Shown in pieces: positions 9,383-19,009 of a stretch of 60,005 bases of DNA; the stretch's first letter is position 1; each line of letters opens with the position of its first letter. Under the pieces are notes generated by a model. It was not told the DNA's origin. It saw only the letters and a list, made by a program, of their open reading frames with translations, and searched no databases. Both the position numbers and the translations under genes were made by a program. The DNA lies in contig QHCD01000054.1 in the NCBI GenBank assembly GCA_003244255.1, forward strand, positions 1-60,005, given 5' to 3'. Origin of the DNA: Pseudonocardiales bacterium (lineage in GTDB: Bacteria; Actinomycetota; Actinomycetes; Mycobacteriales; QHCD01).

Positions 9383-10738
9383 TCAGCGATAGGTGAGCGG
9401 AATCAGCAGCGGGATCAGGTGCGCCACGTCCGGCGATCCCCATCCGGTCGAGGCATCCCATCCCCGCCCGGCGTAGTACCCGGTCACGACCACCTGGTGG
9501 CCCGAGCTGTCCGTACCGACGAACGTGTTGTCGCCCGAGGTCACGTCGTGGAACGCCCAGCGGTACGACGACGAGTGGCCGAGTTGATAGATGCCGGGGT
9601 TGATCTGGCCGAGCCTGCGGTTCGCCTGCTGCGAAGCGAGAGCCACGATGCCGGCCCACTGCGGCGACCCTGCGCTGGTGCCGCCGAAGATGTAGATCTG
9701 TCCGACGTTGCCGGGAACGCCCTGGCTCCAAGCGGTCAGCACGCCGCCGTTGACGTCGCCGTTGTACGACACATCGGGAACGCCACGGTGACGGCCGATG
9801 GCACGCAGGCCGTACTGGTAGCTCGGCTTGTCGAACGCCGTGCTGAACCCGCCGCCGCTCGCGCCGAACCGGTTGTTCCACACGTGTTCGCCGTGATAGG
9901 TCCCGTTCACCGGGTCGGCGTTGAGGTGGGTTCCGCCGACTGCGGTCACCAGCGGGTCGCTCGCCGGTGTCGACGCGCTCAGGAAGTACGAGGAGCCGTC
10001 GCAGGTCGGCTGCGCGGAGCCCTGGTCGCCCGACGATGCGAGCAGGGTGATCCCCCTGCCCGCTGCCCTGTTGAAGACGTTGTGCGTCGCGCGGAAGATG
10101 GAAGGTACCTCGCAGGTCTCGGCCTCGCCGAAGCTCTGCGAGATGACGGCCCCGAGGTTGTTGTCGACGGCGTACTTCGTCGCGCTGAGGATGTCGGCGT
10201 CGTTGTTGGTCCTGGCGATGACCAGGTCGATCTGCGCGCCCGGCGCCACCGCGTGCGCCCACTCGACGTCGAGGGCGATCTCGCCGGACCAGCCGACCTG
10301 GTTGGCGTTGGTCGGGTCGAAGGGAACGGTGCCGTCCGGCGCGATCATTCTCAGGTGCGGGTCGGGCAGGCCGAACGTCTGGTCGAAGACGTGCAGGTCC
10401 TGGCGCAGGGTCGGATACCCGAACGCGTCGATGATGACGATGGTCCGGCCGGCTCCGGTGACCCCGGAGTTGAGCACTGACTGGATGTCGTACGCGGTGC
10501 GGATCGCGCGCGGTGAGTAGCAGACCACCGACGCTGTCGGTAACTGACAGGTGAACGTCGTCTCGCTCGCCCGGACGGCCTTGGTGAAGTGCGGTGTGAC
10601 GACGACCTTCGGGCTCACGCCTCGAGACAGCGTTGCGCCGGTGTGGCCGGCGGCCGGCGCGGCCAGCGCAGCGAGCGCGAGCACGACGGCTACGGGCACG
10701 GCGGCCAGCGTGCGCAATGGGTGGGCAGGCAGCGGCAT
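9383..10738 (-). CDS. Secreted S53 family serine-carboxyl peptidase (sedolisin)
   Basis: A 451-residue exported peptidase. A signal peptide covers residues 1 to about 30 (AVPVAVVLALAALAAPAAG). The sedolisin catalytic Glu and Asp lie in GEIALDVEWAHA, the oxyanion Asp in LASSGDQGS, and the nucleophilic serine in FGGTSAGSPQWAG. A late Asp-rich segment (DVTSGDNTFVG, GWDASTGWGSPD) fits the Ca2+ site. Only ~40 residues separate the signal peptide from the catalytic domain, so the long prodomain of typical sedolisins is absent. The ATG at 10738 follows GGAGG with six bases of spacing. It is divergent from glgX and ends at a strong hairpin. Confidence 0.9.
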   Translation of the reverse strand: MPLPAHPLRTLAAVPVAVVLALAALAAPAAGHTGATLSRGVSPKVVVTPHFTKAVRASETTFTCQLPTASVVCYSPRAIRTAYDIQSVLNSGVTGAGRTIVIIDAFGYPTLRQDLHVFDQTFGLPDPHLRMIAPDGTVPFDPTNANQVGWSGEIALDVEWAHAVAPGAQIDLVIARTNNDADILSATKYAVDNNLGAVISQSFGEAETCEVPSIFRATHNVFNRAAGRGITLLASSGDQGSAQPTCDGSSYFLSASTPASDPLVTAVGGTHLNADPVNGTYHGEHVWNNRFGASGGGFSTAFDKPSYQYGLRAIGRHRGVPDVSYNGDVNGGVLTAWSQGVPGNVGQIYIFGGTSAGSPQWAGIVALASQQANRRLGQINPGIYQLGHSSSYRWAFHDVTSGDNTFVGTDSSGHQVVVTGYYAGRGWDASTGWGSPDVAHLIPLLIPLTYR

Positions 10739-11001
10739 TGCAACCCTCCTCGCAGGGCCGGACGCAGTTCGTTCTGCGTCGACAGCGCGGACCGTAGCAG
10801 CGACGGCCGCTGTGCGCTCAGGACCAATGGGCTGATCTTTGGCTGGCAGCCGGGTGCACAACGGGACGCGACACCCTCATGACCGTCAGTTACCAGGTGC
10901 GCGGCGAGGCCCGTCCCGGCGCCCGCGCCGGCTCAACTACCGCCTCATCTAGGGTCGATCCGGACCGGGGGACAGGCCCCGGCCGGATCGCGAGGAGCCC
11001 C
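10739..11001. promoter_or_regulatory. Divergent promoter region of the protease and glgX
   Basis: These 263 bases hold the upstream signals of two divergent genes. The protease ribosome binding site (GGAGG) lies at its left end and the glgX one (GAGGAG) at its right end. The glgX frame is open back to an ATG at 10879, but those residues do not resemble the family. No clear -10/-35 pair or operator was found. Confidence 0.4.
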
Positions 11002-13110
11002 GTGCAGACCTGGCCAGGAGCGCCGTATCCCCTCGGCGCCACCTTCGACGGCGTTGGCACCAACTTCTCCCTGTTCTCCGAGGTCGCCGACAAGGTCGAG
11101 CTCTGTCTGTTCGACGACGCCGGTGCCGAAACGCGCATTTGGCTGCCAGAGGTCGACGGTTTCGTCTGGCACGGCTACCTGCCGTCGGTCGCGCCCGGGC
11201 AGCGTTACGGCTTCCGTGTCCACGGCCCGTACGACCCGCGCGGCGGGCTGCGCTGCAACCCGAACAAGCTGTTGCTCGACCCGTACGCGAAAGCGATCGA
11301 CGGGCGCATCGACTGGAATCCGGCGGTCTTCGGCTACCACTTCGAGACCCCTGACGACATGGACGAGCGGGACTCGGCGCCGCACCTGCCCAGGTCGGTG
11401 GTCGTCAACCCCTTCTTCGACTGGGGCAACGACTTCCCGCGACGCCGGCCGTACAACGAGACGGTGATCTACGAGGCGCACGTCCGGGGCCTCACGATCA
11501 GGCATCCTCGGGTGCCCGAGGACCAACGCGGCACCTATGCCGGCATCTCGCACCCAGCCGTGATCGATCACTTGACGAACCTCGGAATCACCGCCCTCGA
11601 GCTGATGCCAGTGCACCAGTTCGTCCATGACCACCGGCTGGTCGACCTGGGGCTGGACAACTACTGGGGCTACAACACCATCGGGTTCCTCGCACCGCAC
11701 AACGGCTACGCCGCTTCCAGCCAATACGGCCAGCAGGTGCAGGAGTTCAAGGCAATGGTGCGGGCACTGCACGAGGCCAACATCGAGGTCATTCTCGACG
11801 TCGTCTACAACCACACGGCCGAGGGCAACGACCGGGGCCCGACGCTGTCGTTCCGCGGCATCGACAACGCCGCCTACTATCGCCTCGCGGACGAGCACCG
11901 TGACCACTACGTCGACTACACCGGCACCGGCAACTCGCTGAACGTGCGTCATCCGCACGCACTGCAGCTGATCATGGACTCGCTGCGCTACTGGGTCGCC
12001 GACATGCACGTCGACGGCTTCCGTTTCGACCTCGCGGCCACCCTCGCTCGGGAGTTCTACGACGTCGACCGGCTGTCGGCGTTCTTCGACATCGTGCAGC
12101 AGGACCCGACGATCAGTCAGGTGAAGTTGATCGCCGAGCCGTGGGACATCGGCCCCGGTGGCTACCAGGTGGGCAACTTCCCCCCGCTGTGGACCGAGTG
12201 GAACGGGAAGTACCGCGACACCGTGCGCGACTTCTGGCGGGGCGAGCCGGCAACGCTCGGCGAGTTCGCCGCGCGCATCACCGGCTCGGCCGACCTCTAC
12301 GAGCACTCCGGCCGGCGGCCGGCGGCGAGCATCAACTTCGTCACCTGCCACGACGGCTTCACCCTCACCGACCTCGTGTCCTACAACGACAAGCACAACG
12401 CGGCCAACGGCGAGGACAACAAGGACGGCGAGAGCAACAACCGATCGTGGAACTGCGGCGTCGAGGGCGAGACGGACGATCCCGACGTCCTGTCGCTGCG
12501 CGCGCGGCAACGGCGCAACCTGATGACGACGCTGCTGCTCTCGCAGGGCGTCCCGATGATCGGGCACGGCGACGAGCTCGGCCGAACCCAACGCGGCAAC
12601 AACAACGGGTACTGCCAGAACAGTGCGGTGACCTGGGTCGACTGGGCCAGCATCGACGAGGACCTGCTCGAGTTCACCGCACGGGTCGCGCAGCTGCGCC
12701 GCGACCATCCGGTGTTCCGCCGGCGGCGGTTCTTCGACGGCCGTCCCGTTCGCCGGGGGGAGAGCGAACCGCTGCGGGACATCTCCTGGCTGACGCCGTC
12801 CGGCGAGGAGATGACCGAGGAGGACTGGGGTTCGCGCTTCGGCAGATCGGTCGCGGTCTTCTTGAACGGCGACGGGATTCCCGACACCGATGCGCGCGGC
12901 GAGCCGGTCGAGGACGACACGTTCTTGCTGTGCTTCAACGCGCACGACCAGTCGATCGACTTCACCATGCCCGCGGGCGAGTACTCCAGGAATTGGACCG
13001 TCGTGGTCGACACCGAGCTGGCCACCGGCGACGACGTGCCTGTCGCGAAGCCCGGCGCGCCACTCACGGTCGGCGCGCGTTCGATGATCGTGCTGCAGGC
13101 CGGCGGCTGA
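11002..13110 (+). CDS. glgX: Glycogen debranching enzyme GlgX
   Basis: A GH13 isoamylase-type enzyme of about 702 residues that hydrolyses alpha-1,6 branches of phosphorylase-trimmed glycogen. The N-terminal domain begins QTWPGAPYPLGATFDG. The catalytic barrel shows DVVYNHTAEG, GFRFDLAA (nucleophile Asp), LIAEPWD (acid/base Glu) and FVTCHDGFTLTD. The GTG at 11002 is chosen because GAGGAG precedes it and family similarity starts there. The treY start lies two bases after its stop. Linear maltodextrin released by GlgX is the substrate of TreY, so the gene order matches the pathway. Confidence 0.94.
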   Translation: MQTWPGAPYPLGATFDGVGTNFSLFSEVADKVELCLFDDAGAETRIWLPEVDGFVWHGYLPSVAPGQRYGFRVHGPYDPRGGLRCNPNKLLLDPYAKAIDGRIDWNPAVFGYHFETPDDMDERDSAPHLPRSVVVNPFFDWGNDFPRRRPYNETVIYEAHVRGLTIRHPRVPEDQRGTYAGISHPAVIDHLTNLGITALELMPVHQFVHDHRLVDLGLDNYWGYNTIGFLAPHNGYAASSQYGQQVQEFKAMVRALHEANIEVILDVVYNHTAEGNDRGPTLSFRGIDNAAYYRLADEHRDHYVDYTGTGNSLNVRHPHALQLIMDSLRYWVADMHVDGFRFDLAATLAREFYDVDRLSAFFDIVQQDPTISQVKLIAEPWDIGPGGYQVGNFPPLWTEWNGKYRDTVRDFWRGEPATLGEFAARITGSADLYEHSGRRPAASINFVTCHDGFTLTDLVSYNDKHNAANGEDNKDGESNNRSWNCGVEGETDDPDVLSLRARQRRNLMTTLLLSQGVPMIGHGDELGRTQRGNNNGYCQNSAVTWVDWASIDEDLLEFTARVAQLRRDHPVFRRRRFFDGRPVRRGESEPLRDISWLTPSGEEMTEEDWGSRFGRSVAVFLNGDGIPDTDARGEPVEDDTFLLCFNAHDQSIDFTMPAGEYSRNWTVVVDTELATGDDVPVAKPGAPLTVGARSMIVLQAGG

Positions 13111-13112
13111 AC

Positions 13113-15407
13113 GTGGCGGTTCCGCGTTCGACTTACCGAATTCAGCTCCGCCCGGATTTCGACCTGGACGACGCCGCCGCGCTCGCGCCCTACCTTGCCG
13201 ATCTCGGCGTCAGCCACCTGTATTCCTCGCCGATGCTCGAGGCGGCTCCGGGATCGCAGCACGGCTACGACGTGGTCGACCACCGCCGGGCCAGTGCACA
13301 GCTCGGTGGCGAACCGGCGCGCCGTCGACTCGCCGATGCCTTACGTGCGGCCGATCTCGGCCTCGTCGTCGATGTCGTGCCGAACCACATGGGCGTCGGG
13401 GTGCCTGCCGCCAACCCGGCGTGGTGGGACGTGCTGATGCTCGGCCCGCAGTCGGCCTACTCCCGGTACTTCGACATCGACTGGTCACGCGGGCGGGTGC
13501 TGTTGCCGATGCTCGGCGACGCCGACGACGAGCTCGCCAAGTTGCGGGTCGAGGACGGCGAGCTGCGTTACTACGATCACCGGTTCCCGTTGGCACCAGG
13601 CACTGCCAACGCTGACGCGGAGACCGTGCACGATCACCAGCACTACGAGTTGGTCTGCTGGCGACGTGCCGACTTCGAACTGAACTACCGGCGGTTCTTC
13701 GGCGTGTCCTCCCTGGCCGGCGTGCGGGTCGAAGATGCCGTGATCTTCGACGCGACCCATCGCGAGCTGCTCCGCTGGGTCGGGGACGGCGACGTTGACG
13801 GTCTGCGCATCGACCACCCAGACGGCCTCGTCGACCCCGGCGGCTACCTGCGCCGGCTGTCGGACTCGACGCCGCCCGGCACCTGGCTGGTGGTGGAGAA
13901 GGTCCTCGAATCCGGTGAGTCGCTGCCGGACTGGCCATGTGCGGGCACGACCGGCTACGACGCGCTCGCCGAGGTCGACGGGGTGCTAGTCGACCCCGCG
14001 GCCGAGCCCGCCCTCACGGCGCTCGACGCCGAGCTCAGCGGTGCAAGGACCGACTACGCAGCGCTCGCCCACGGGTGCAAGCTCGCGATCGCCACCGGCA
14101 TCGAACGATCGGAGGTGCGACGGCTCATCGGCGTCGCAACCGGCCATCGTGCTACCGACGACGACGCCGACATCGAGACCGCGATCGCCCTGCTGCTCGC
14201 GGCCTTTCCGGTGTACCGCTCGTATCTCCCCGAGTCCGGTCACGACCATCTGGAGGCCGCAATGGGCGAGGTTCGCGACCGGCGGCCGGAGCTCGCGGAC
14301 GTCTTAGACCGGCTGGCGCCGCGGCTCGCCGACCCGGGCGACGAGCTCGCCCGGCGGTTCCAACAGCAGACCGGCGCCGTCATGGCCAAGGGTGTCGAGG
14401 ACACGGCCTACTACCGGTACGCACGGTTCGTCGCGGCCAACGAGGTCGGCGGCGACCCCGCCCGGATCGGACTGCCACCCAGGGATTTCCACGCCGCCAT
14501 GACCCGCCGGCAGCGCGACGCACCCGCGGGGATGACGACGCTCTCGACGCACGACACGAAACGATCCGAGGACGTGCGGGCCCGCCTCGCCGTCCTCTCG
14601 GAGCTCACCGGCGAGTGGGCAGGTGCGGTGCGCAAGTTCACCGCGACGGCGCCGCTGCCCGACGGCTCGTTCGGCTCCTTGCTGTGGCAGACGGTCGTGG
14701 GCGCGTGGCCGATCGAACGCGATCGCCTGCACGCGTACGCGGAGAAGGCCGCCCGAGAGGCCGGCGTGAGGACGAGCTGGAGCGACCCGGACACCTCCTT
14801 CGAGGCCGCGATGCACATCGTCGTCGACCGGGTCTACGACGACACCGGGCTGCGCGGCGCCGTCGAGGCATTCGCCGCGCGGATCACGCCGTACGGCTGG
14901 GCCAATTCGCTGTCGGCGAAGCTGATCCAGCTCGCGATGCCCGGCGTGCCCGACGTCTATCAGGGCACCGAGCTGTTCGATAACTCCCTGGTCGATCCCG
15001 ACAATCGCCGTCCCGTCGACTTCGCCACCCGCCGGGACATGCTCGCCCGCATCGACGCCGGCGAGCGGCCGTCAGTTCGAGCCGACGGCGCGGCCAAGCT
15101 GCTCGTCACCGCCCGTGCGCTGCGACTGCGCCGGGACCGGCCCGACCTCTTCACCGGCTACGACGCCGTGCCGGCAACCGGTGCCGCGGCCGAGCACGTC
15201 GTGGCCTTCGACCGAGGCGGCGCCGTCGCCGTCGCGACCCGGCTGCCGGCAACCCTGCAGCGCGATGGCGGCTGGCGCGACACCACGATCACGCTGCCCA
15301 ACGGGGCCTGGACCGACGAGTTCACCGGACGGAACGTCGCCGGCGCGGTGGTGGCGCTCGTGGCGCTGCTCGAGATCTACCCGGTTGCGCTGCTCGCCCG
15401 GCGCTGA
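13113..15407 (+). CDS. treY: Maltooligosyl trehalose synthase TreY
   Basis: TreY (GH13, 764 residues) isomerises the reducing-end alpha-1,4 bond of maltodextrins to the alpha,alpha-1,1 bond of maltooligosyl trehalose. The N-terminus RSTYRIQLRPDF is typical. Catalytic motifs are DVVPNHMG, DGLRIDHPDGL (nucleophile Asp), WLVVEKVLE (Glu) and TLSTHDTKRSEDVRARL. The GTG at 13113 lies two bases after the glgX stop. The frame is open far upstream, but that part overlaps glgX and is a shadow. Length fits the family. It feeds TreZ downstream. Confidence 0.95.
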   Translation: MAVPRSTYRIQLRPDFDLDDAAALAPYLADLGVSHLYSSPMLEAAPGSQHGYDVVDHRRASAQLGGEPARRRLADALRAADLGLVVDVVPNHMGVGVPAANPAWWDVLMLGPQSAYSRYFDIDWSRGRVLLPMLGDADDELAKLRVEDGELRYYDHRFPLAPGTANADAETVHDHQHYELVCWRRADFELNYRRFFGVSSLAGVRVEDAVIFDATHRELLRWVGDGDVDGLRIDHPDGLVDPGGYLRRLSDSTPPGTWLVVEKVLESGESLPDWPCAGTTGYDALAEVDGVLVDPAAEPALTALDAELSGARTDYAALAHGCKLAIATGIERSEVRRLIGVATGHRATDDDADIETAIALLLAAFPVYRSYLPESGHDHLEAAMGEVRDRRPELADVLDRLAPRLADPGDELARRFQQQTGAVMAKGVEDTAYYRYARFVAANEVGGDPARIGLPPRDFHAAMTRRQRDAPAGMTTLSTHDTKRSEDVRARLAVLSELTGEWAGAVRKFTATAPLPDGSFGSLLWQTVVGAWPIERDRLHAYAEKAAREAGVRTSWSDPDTSFEAAMHIVVDRVYDDTGLRGAVEAFAARITPYGWANSLSAKLIQLAMPGVPDVYQGTELFDNSLVDPDNRRPVDFATRRDMLARIDAGERPSVRADGAAKLLVTARALRLRRDRPDLFTGYDAVPATGAAAEHVVAFDRGGAVAVATRLPATLQRDGGWRDTTITLPNGAWTDEFTGRNVAGAVVALVALLEIYPVALLARR

Positions 15408-15445
15408 GCCGACCCGAGCGCGGGCGCCGGCGCGGTTTCAGGGGT

Positions 15446-15451
15446 CACAAT
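15446..15451 (+). promoter_or_regulatory. Candidate -10 hexamer before the lipoprotein gene
   Basis: CACAAT lies six bases upstream of the ATG at 15458, in the 50-base gap after treY. The spacing matches the leaderless pattern elsewhere in the window. If real, the lipoprotein and treZ have their own promoter. Confidence 0.4.
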
Positions 15452-15457
15452 CTCACC

Positions 15458-16477
15458 ATGACGCGCTCCGGCCACCGACTTGGCCGGTGCGCTGCAGCGC
15501 TGGCGATCGTCGCTGCCGGCTGCCGCGGCTCGTCCGGTCCCGGCGCCGCCGAACCCGCTGACTCACCGACCGGTGGCCCGCGACCCGCTGGGATCGTGCG
15601 CGCGGTGGGCACCCGACCGGAGGGCATCGTCGTGGACACCCGGACCGGAATCGTCGCCGTGGCGGTGCGGAAACCGGATCGATTGCTGCTGCTGGATTCC
15701 GGGACTCTCGCGCCTCGCCGCGCCGTGCGGCTGCCGGGGCACGCGCGCCACCTCGTTCTGGCCGGTGCGGGCGGACCGGTGCTGGTGCCGGTCGAGAACG
15801 CCGACACGCTGCTGCAGGTTCCCCTCACCGGACCGGGAAGGACGGCCACCACGGTGGGTCGCAGCCCGCACTCGGCGGCCGCCGTCGGCAACGGGCGGAT
15901 CGTGGTCGGCAATGAGGTTGGTGGCACGCTCAGCATCGTCCGCGCCGGTCGGGTCGAGCGAACCGTACCCGGACTGCGCCAGCCCGGCGGCGTGGTCGCC
16001 GCGGGACCGGTCGTTGCCGTCGTCGACGTCGCGGCGTTCACCGTGACGACGTTCGATCCCGCTACGGCGCGCCGGATCGCCACCACGCGTGCCGGTGCCG
16101 GTCCGACGCACGTCGTACTGGTCGCCGCACACCGGATGGTCGTCGCCGACACCCGAGGCGATGCGCTGCTCGTCTTCGACCCTCAGCCGCTTCGGCTGAT
16201 CTCGCGCCTGCCGCTCGCCGGAACCCCCTACGGCGTCGCCGCCGACCCGCTCACGCAGAGCGTGTGGGTCACGCTCACGGCCCGCAACCAGGTCGTCGGC
16301 GTCTGCCTCGCGAGCGGCCACCCGCGCGTGATCGCCCGTTACCCGACCGTCGAACAGCCCAACACCGTGGCGGTCACGCCGGGCAGCCGTACCGTCTACC
16401 TCGCCGGCGCTCGGCGTGGGGAGGTTCAGGCGATCCGCCGCCCTGCCCGCGCGCTGCCCGAGCGAACGTGCCGGTAG
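15458..16477 (+). CDS. Secreted beta-propeller lipoprotein, YncE/SMP-30-like
   Basis: A 339-residue protein with a lipoprotein signal peptide: a short basic start, a hydrophobic core, then the lipobox AIVAAGC (Cys at about 22). The mature part consists of repeated ~40-residue beta units such as PEGIVVDTRTGIVAVAVRKP, PGGVVAAGPVVAVVDVAAF, TPYGVAADPLTQSVWVTL and PNTVAVTPGSRTVYLAGARR. These are typical of YncE-like propellers of about seven blades. No catalytic residues are evident; a binding or scaffold role is likely. It sits between treY and treZ, 15 bases before treZ, which is unusual for a trehalose operon. Confidence 0.78.
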   Translation: MTRSGHRLGRCAAALAIVAAGCRGSSGPGAAEPADSPTGGPRPAGIVRAVGTRPEGIVVDTRTGIVAVAVRKPDRLLLLDSGTLAPRRAVRLPGHARHLVLAGAGGPVLVPVENADTLLQVPLTGPGRTATTVGRSPHSAAAVGNGRIVVGNEVGGTLSIVRAGRVERTVPGLRQPGGVVAAGPVVAVVDVAAFTVTTFDPATARRIATTRAGAGPTHVVLVAAHRMVVADTRGDALLVFDPQPLRLISRLPLAGTPYGVAADPLTQSVWVTLTARNQVVGVCLASGHPRVIARYPTVEQPNTVAVTPGSRTVYLAGARRGEVQAIRRPARALPERTCR

Positions 16478-16492
16478 GGCACCATTGGTCCG

Positions 16493-18253
16493 GTGAGCGC
16501 TTTCGATGTCTGGGCTCCGGCCGCACAGCGGGTCCGGCTCAGCCTCACCGGAGGCGCCGAACCGGCCCAGGTCGAGCTGACCGACGTGGGGCAAGGGCGC
16601 TGGCACGTCGACGCACCCGACGCCGAGCCCGGCGCCGATTACGCGTTCCTGCTCGACGACGACGACACGTCGCTGCCCGACCCGCGATCGAGGTGGCTCC
16701 CGAGCGGCGTGCACGGCCCGAGCAGGGTCTACGACGACACCGCCTACGAATGGTCGGACGGGTCCTGGACCGGCCGGCAACTCGCCGGCTCGGTGATCTA
16801 CGAGCTGCACATCGGCACCTTCACGCCGGGCGGGACGTTCGACACCGCGATCGAGCGCCTCGACCACCTGGTCGAACTCGGCATCGACCTCGTCGAGGTG
16901 CTGCCCATCGGATCGTGGGGCGGATCGTACAACTGGGGCTACGACGGCGTCGCGTGGTACGCCGCGCACGAGGCCTACGGCGGACCGGACGGCTTCAAGC
17001 GGTTCGTCGACGCCTGCCACGGCAGGGGGCTCGCCGTCGTGCTCGACGTCGTCTACAACCACCTCGGCCCGTCCGGGAACTACCTCGACCGCTTCGGCCC
17101 GTACTTCTCCGACGCCACCAACCCGGCGAACCCGTGGGGTCGCACCATCAACCTCGACGGCCCAGGCTCCTACGAGGTGCGCCGCCACATCGTCGACAAC
17201 GCCCTGATGTGGCTCGCGGACTTCCACGTCGACGCGCTGCGACTCGACGCCGTGCACGCCCTGGTCGACACCAGCGCCGTCGGCATCCTGGAACAGCTCG
17301 CCGAAGAGGTGGACGCGCTCTCGTCGCACCTGCGGCGGCCGCTGTCGCTGATCGCCGAGTCAGACCTCAACGACCCGCGGCTGGTGCGGTCGCGGCAGGC
17401 CGGCGGCAGCGGGCTCACCGCGCAGTGGAGCGATGACTTCCACCATGCGCTGCACGCCCTGCTCACCGGCGAGCGGCAGGGCTACTACGCGGACTTCGGC
17501 GGCATCGCGGCCTTCGCGCGGGTGCTGCGCCGGGTGTTCGTGCACGACGGCACGTGGTCGAGCTTCCGCGGTCGCACGCACGGCCGCGCCGTCGACACCA
17601 TGCGCACGCCGGGCTGGAAGTTCCTGGCCTACCTGCAGAATCACGACCAGGTCGGTAACCGCGCCGCCGGCGACCGGATCAGCGACACCCTCTCCCCCGG
17701 CCTGCTCAAGGTCGGGGCGGCGCTGGTGATGACCTCACCGTTCACCCCGATGATCTTCATGGGCGAGGAATGGGCCGCGTCGACGCCATGGCAGTTCTTC
17801 ACCAGCCACATCGAACCGGAGCTGGCGGCCAACATCGCGGCCGGACGTCGAGCTGAGTTCGCCGCCCATGGCTGGCCGGAAACCGAGGTTGCCGACCCAC
17901 AGGATCCCGCCACCTTCCAGCGATCGAAGCTCGACTGGGACGAACTGGAGAAGGACACACATGCGGAGCTGCTCGACTTCCACCGGCGGCTGATCGCGCT
18001 GCGGCACGCCCGGCCGGAGCTCACCGATCCGCTCGTGGAACACGTCGAGGTGCGCTACGACGAGGACAGGCGGTGGCTCGTTGTACACCGCGGCATCGTC
18101 GCCGTCGTCGTCAACCTGGCACCCGAACGCACGGCGATACCGATCGAGGCGTGGCCGCGGGAGATGCTGCTCGCCTCCGAACGTGGTTTCGTGTACGGCG
18201 AGGGCCAGGTGGAGATCGACGCCGAATCGGTCGTCGTGATCCGCACCGGCTGA
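16493..18253 (+). CDS. treZ: Maltooligosyltrehalose trehalohydrolase TreZ
   Basis: TreZ (GH13, 586 residues) releases free trehalose from maltooligosyl trehalose made by TreY. An N-terminal E-set domain (FDVWAPAAQRVRLSL) precedes the barrel. Motifs are VLPIGSWGGSYNWGYDG, DVVYNHLGPSGNY, ALRLDAVHAL (nucleophile Asp), LIAESDLNDP (Glu) and YLQNHDQVGN. The GTG at 16493 is used; the family N-terminus follows directly. The reductase gene begins 12 bases after its stop. Confidence 0.95.
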   Translation: MSAFDVWAPAAQRVRLSLTGGAEPAQVELTDVGQGRWHVDAPDAEPGADYAFLLDDDDTSLPDPRSRWLPSGVHGPSRVYDDTAYEWSDGSWTGRQLAGSVIYELHIGTFTPGGTFDTAIERLDHLVELGIDLVEVLPIGSWGGSYNWGYDGVAWYAAHEAYGGPDGFKRFVDACHGRGLAVVLDVVYNHLGPSGNYLDRFGPYFSDATNPANPWGRTINLDGPGSYEVRRHIVDNALMWLADFHVDALRLDAVHALVDTSAVGILEQLAEEVDALSSHLRRPLSLIAESDLNDPRLVRSRQAGGSGLTAQWSDDFHHALHALLTGERQGYYADFGGIAAFARVLRRVFVHDGTWSSFRGRTHGRAVDTMRTPGWKFLAYLQNHDQVGNRAAGDRISDTLSPGLLKVGAALVMTSPFTPMIFMGEEWAASTPWQFFTSHIEPELAANIAAGRRAEFAAHGWPETEVADPQDPATFQRSKLDWDELEKDTHAELLDFHRRLIALRHARPELTDPLVEHVEVRYDEDRRWLVVHRGIVAVVVNLAPERTAIPIEAWPREMLLASERGFVYGEGQVEIDAESVVVIRTG

Positions 18254-18265
18254 GCGGGGGCGGCG

Positions 18266-19009
18266 ATGGACCAGCTGTTCCCGGACCGTTCGGACACGGT
18301 GGATCTGGCTGCGGCGTATGCGTATCCGCCCACTCATCGGTCGTGGCTGCGCGCCAGCATGATCGGCAGCGTGGACGGCGCGGCGACGGTCCGCGGCACG
18401 TCGGGTGCGCTCGGCGGCGATGCCGACCGCGCCGTGCTGCGCATGCTGCGGGCGCTGACCCAGTGCGTCGTGGTGGGCATCGGCACCGCGCGGGCCGAGG
18501 GCTACGGCCCGGTGCAGCTGCGGCCGGACCAGCTGGCGGCGCGGCGGGCAAGCGGGCTGGGCGCGGCGCCGCCGCCGATCGCCGTCGTCACCGGGTCGGC
18601 CGACATCGATCCCGACCTGGAGCTGTTCACCGGGGCGGAGTCGCCGACCGTGGTGCTCACCACCGAGGCCGCGCCCGCCGAACGCCGTGCCGCGCTGGCC
18701 AGGCGGGCCGACCTCGTGGTCGTCGGCGAGGAGCGTGTCGATCTCGCCGCCGCCGTCGCCGCTCTGGCCGAACGCGGCCACCGGCGACTGCTGTGCGAGG
18801 GCGGTCCCGGTCTGCTCGCTCAGGTTGTCGTCGCCGGCCTCCTCGACGAGCTGTGCATGACGCTGAGCCCGGTACTCGCGGCCGGCGACGCCGGGCGCAT
18901 CCTCGGCGGCCCGGCGTTTGATCCGCCGGTGCGGCTGCGGCTCGCACACGCCCTGCAGGACGACGGTTTCCTGCTGCTGCGGTATGTCCCGGCCCGGGAC
19001 GAGCGGTGA
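18266..19009 (+). CDS. RibD C-terminal/dihydrofolate reductase-like pyrimidine reductase
   Basis: A 247-residue protein with the RibD_C (DHFR-like) fold: SWLRASMIGSVDGAATV near the start, the nucleotide-binding segment VVVGIGTARAEGYGPV, and the late signature LLCEGGPGLLAQVVVAGLLDELCMTL. RibD_C proteins reduce 5-amino-6-ribosylamino-uracil phosphate with NADPH in riboflavin synthesis. No deaminase domain or other rib gene is nearby, so the true substrate may differ. The sigma factor GTG overlaps its stop as GTGA, tying it to the next unit. Confidence 0.85.
   Translation: MDQLFPDRSDTVDLAAAYAYPPTHRSWLRASMIGSVDGAATVRGTSGALGGDADRAVLRMLRALTQCVVVGIGTARAEGYGPVQLRPDQLAARRASGLGAAPPPIAVVTGSADIDPDLELFTGAESPTVVLTTEAAPAERRAALARRADLVVVGEERVDLAAAVAALAERGHRRLLCEGGPGLLAQVVVAGLLDELCMTLSPVLAAGDAGRILGGPAFDPPVRLRLAHALQDDGFLLLRYVPARDER

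Noticed and set aside
10945..12945. Minus-strand open frame of 666 codons over glgX
   Set aside because: It is antisense to the GH13 catalytic motifs of glgX and has no recognisable domain.
12141..13112. Upstream extension of the treY frame
   Set aside because: The extension overlaps glgX, is Arg-rich and resembles nothing; TreY similarity begins at the GTG at 13113.
18266..19009. Riboflavin biosynthesis gene ribD
   Set aside because: Only the reductase half is present and no other rib gene or FMN riboswitch is nearby, so I did not give the symbol.
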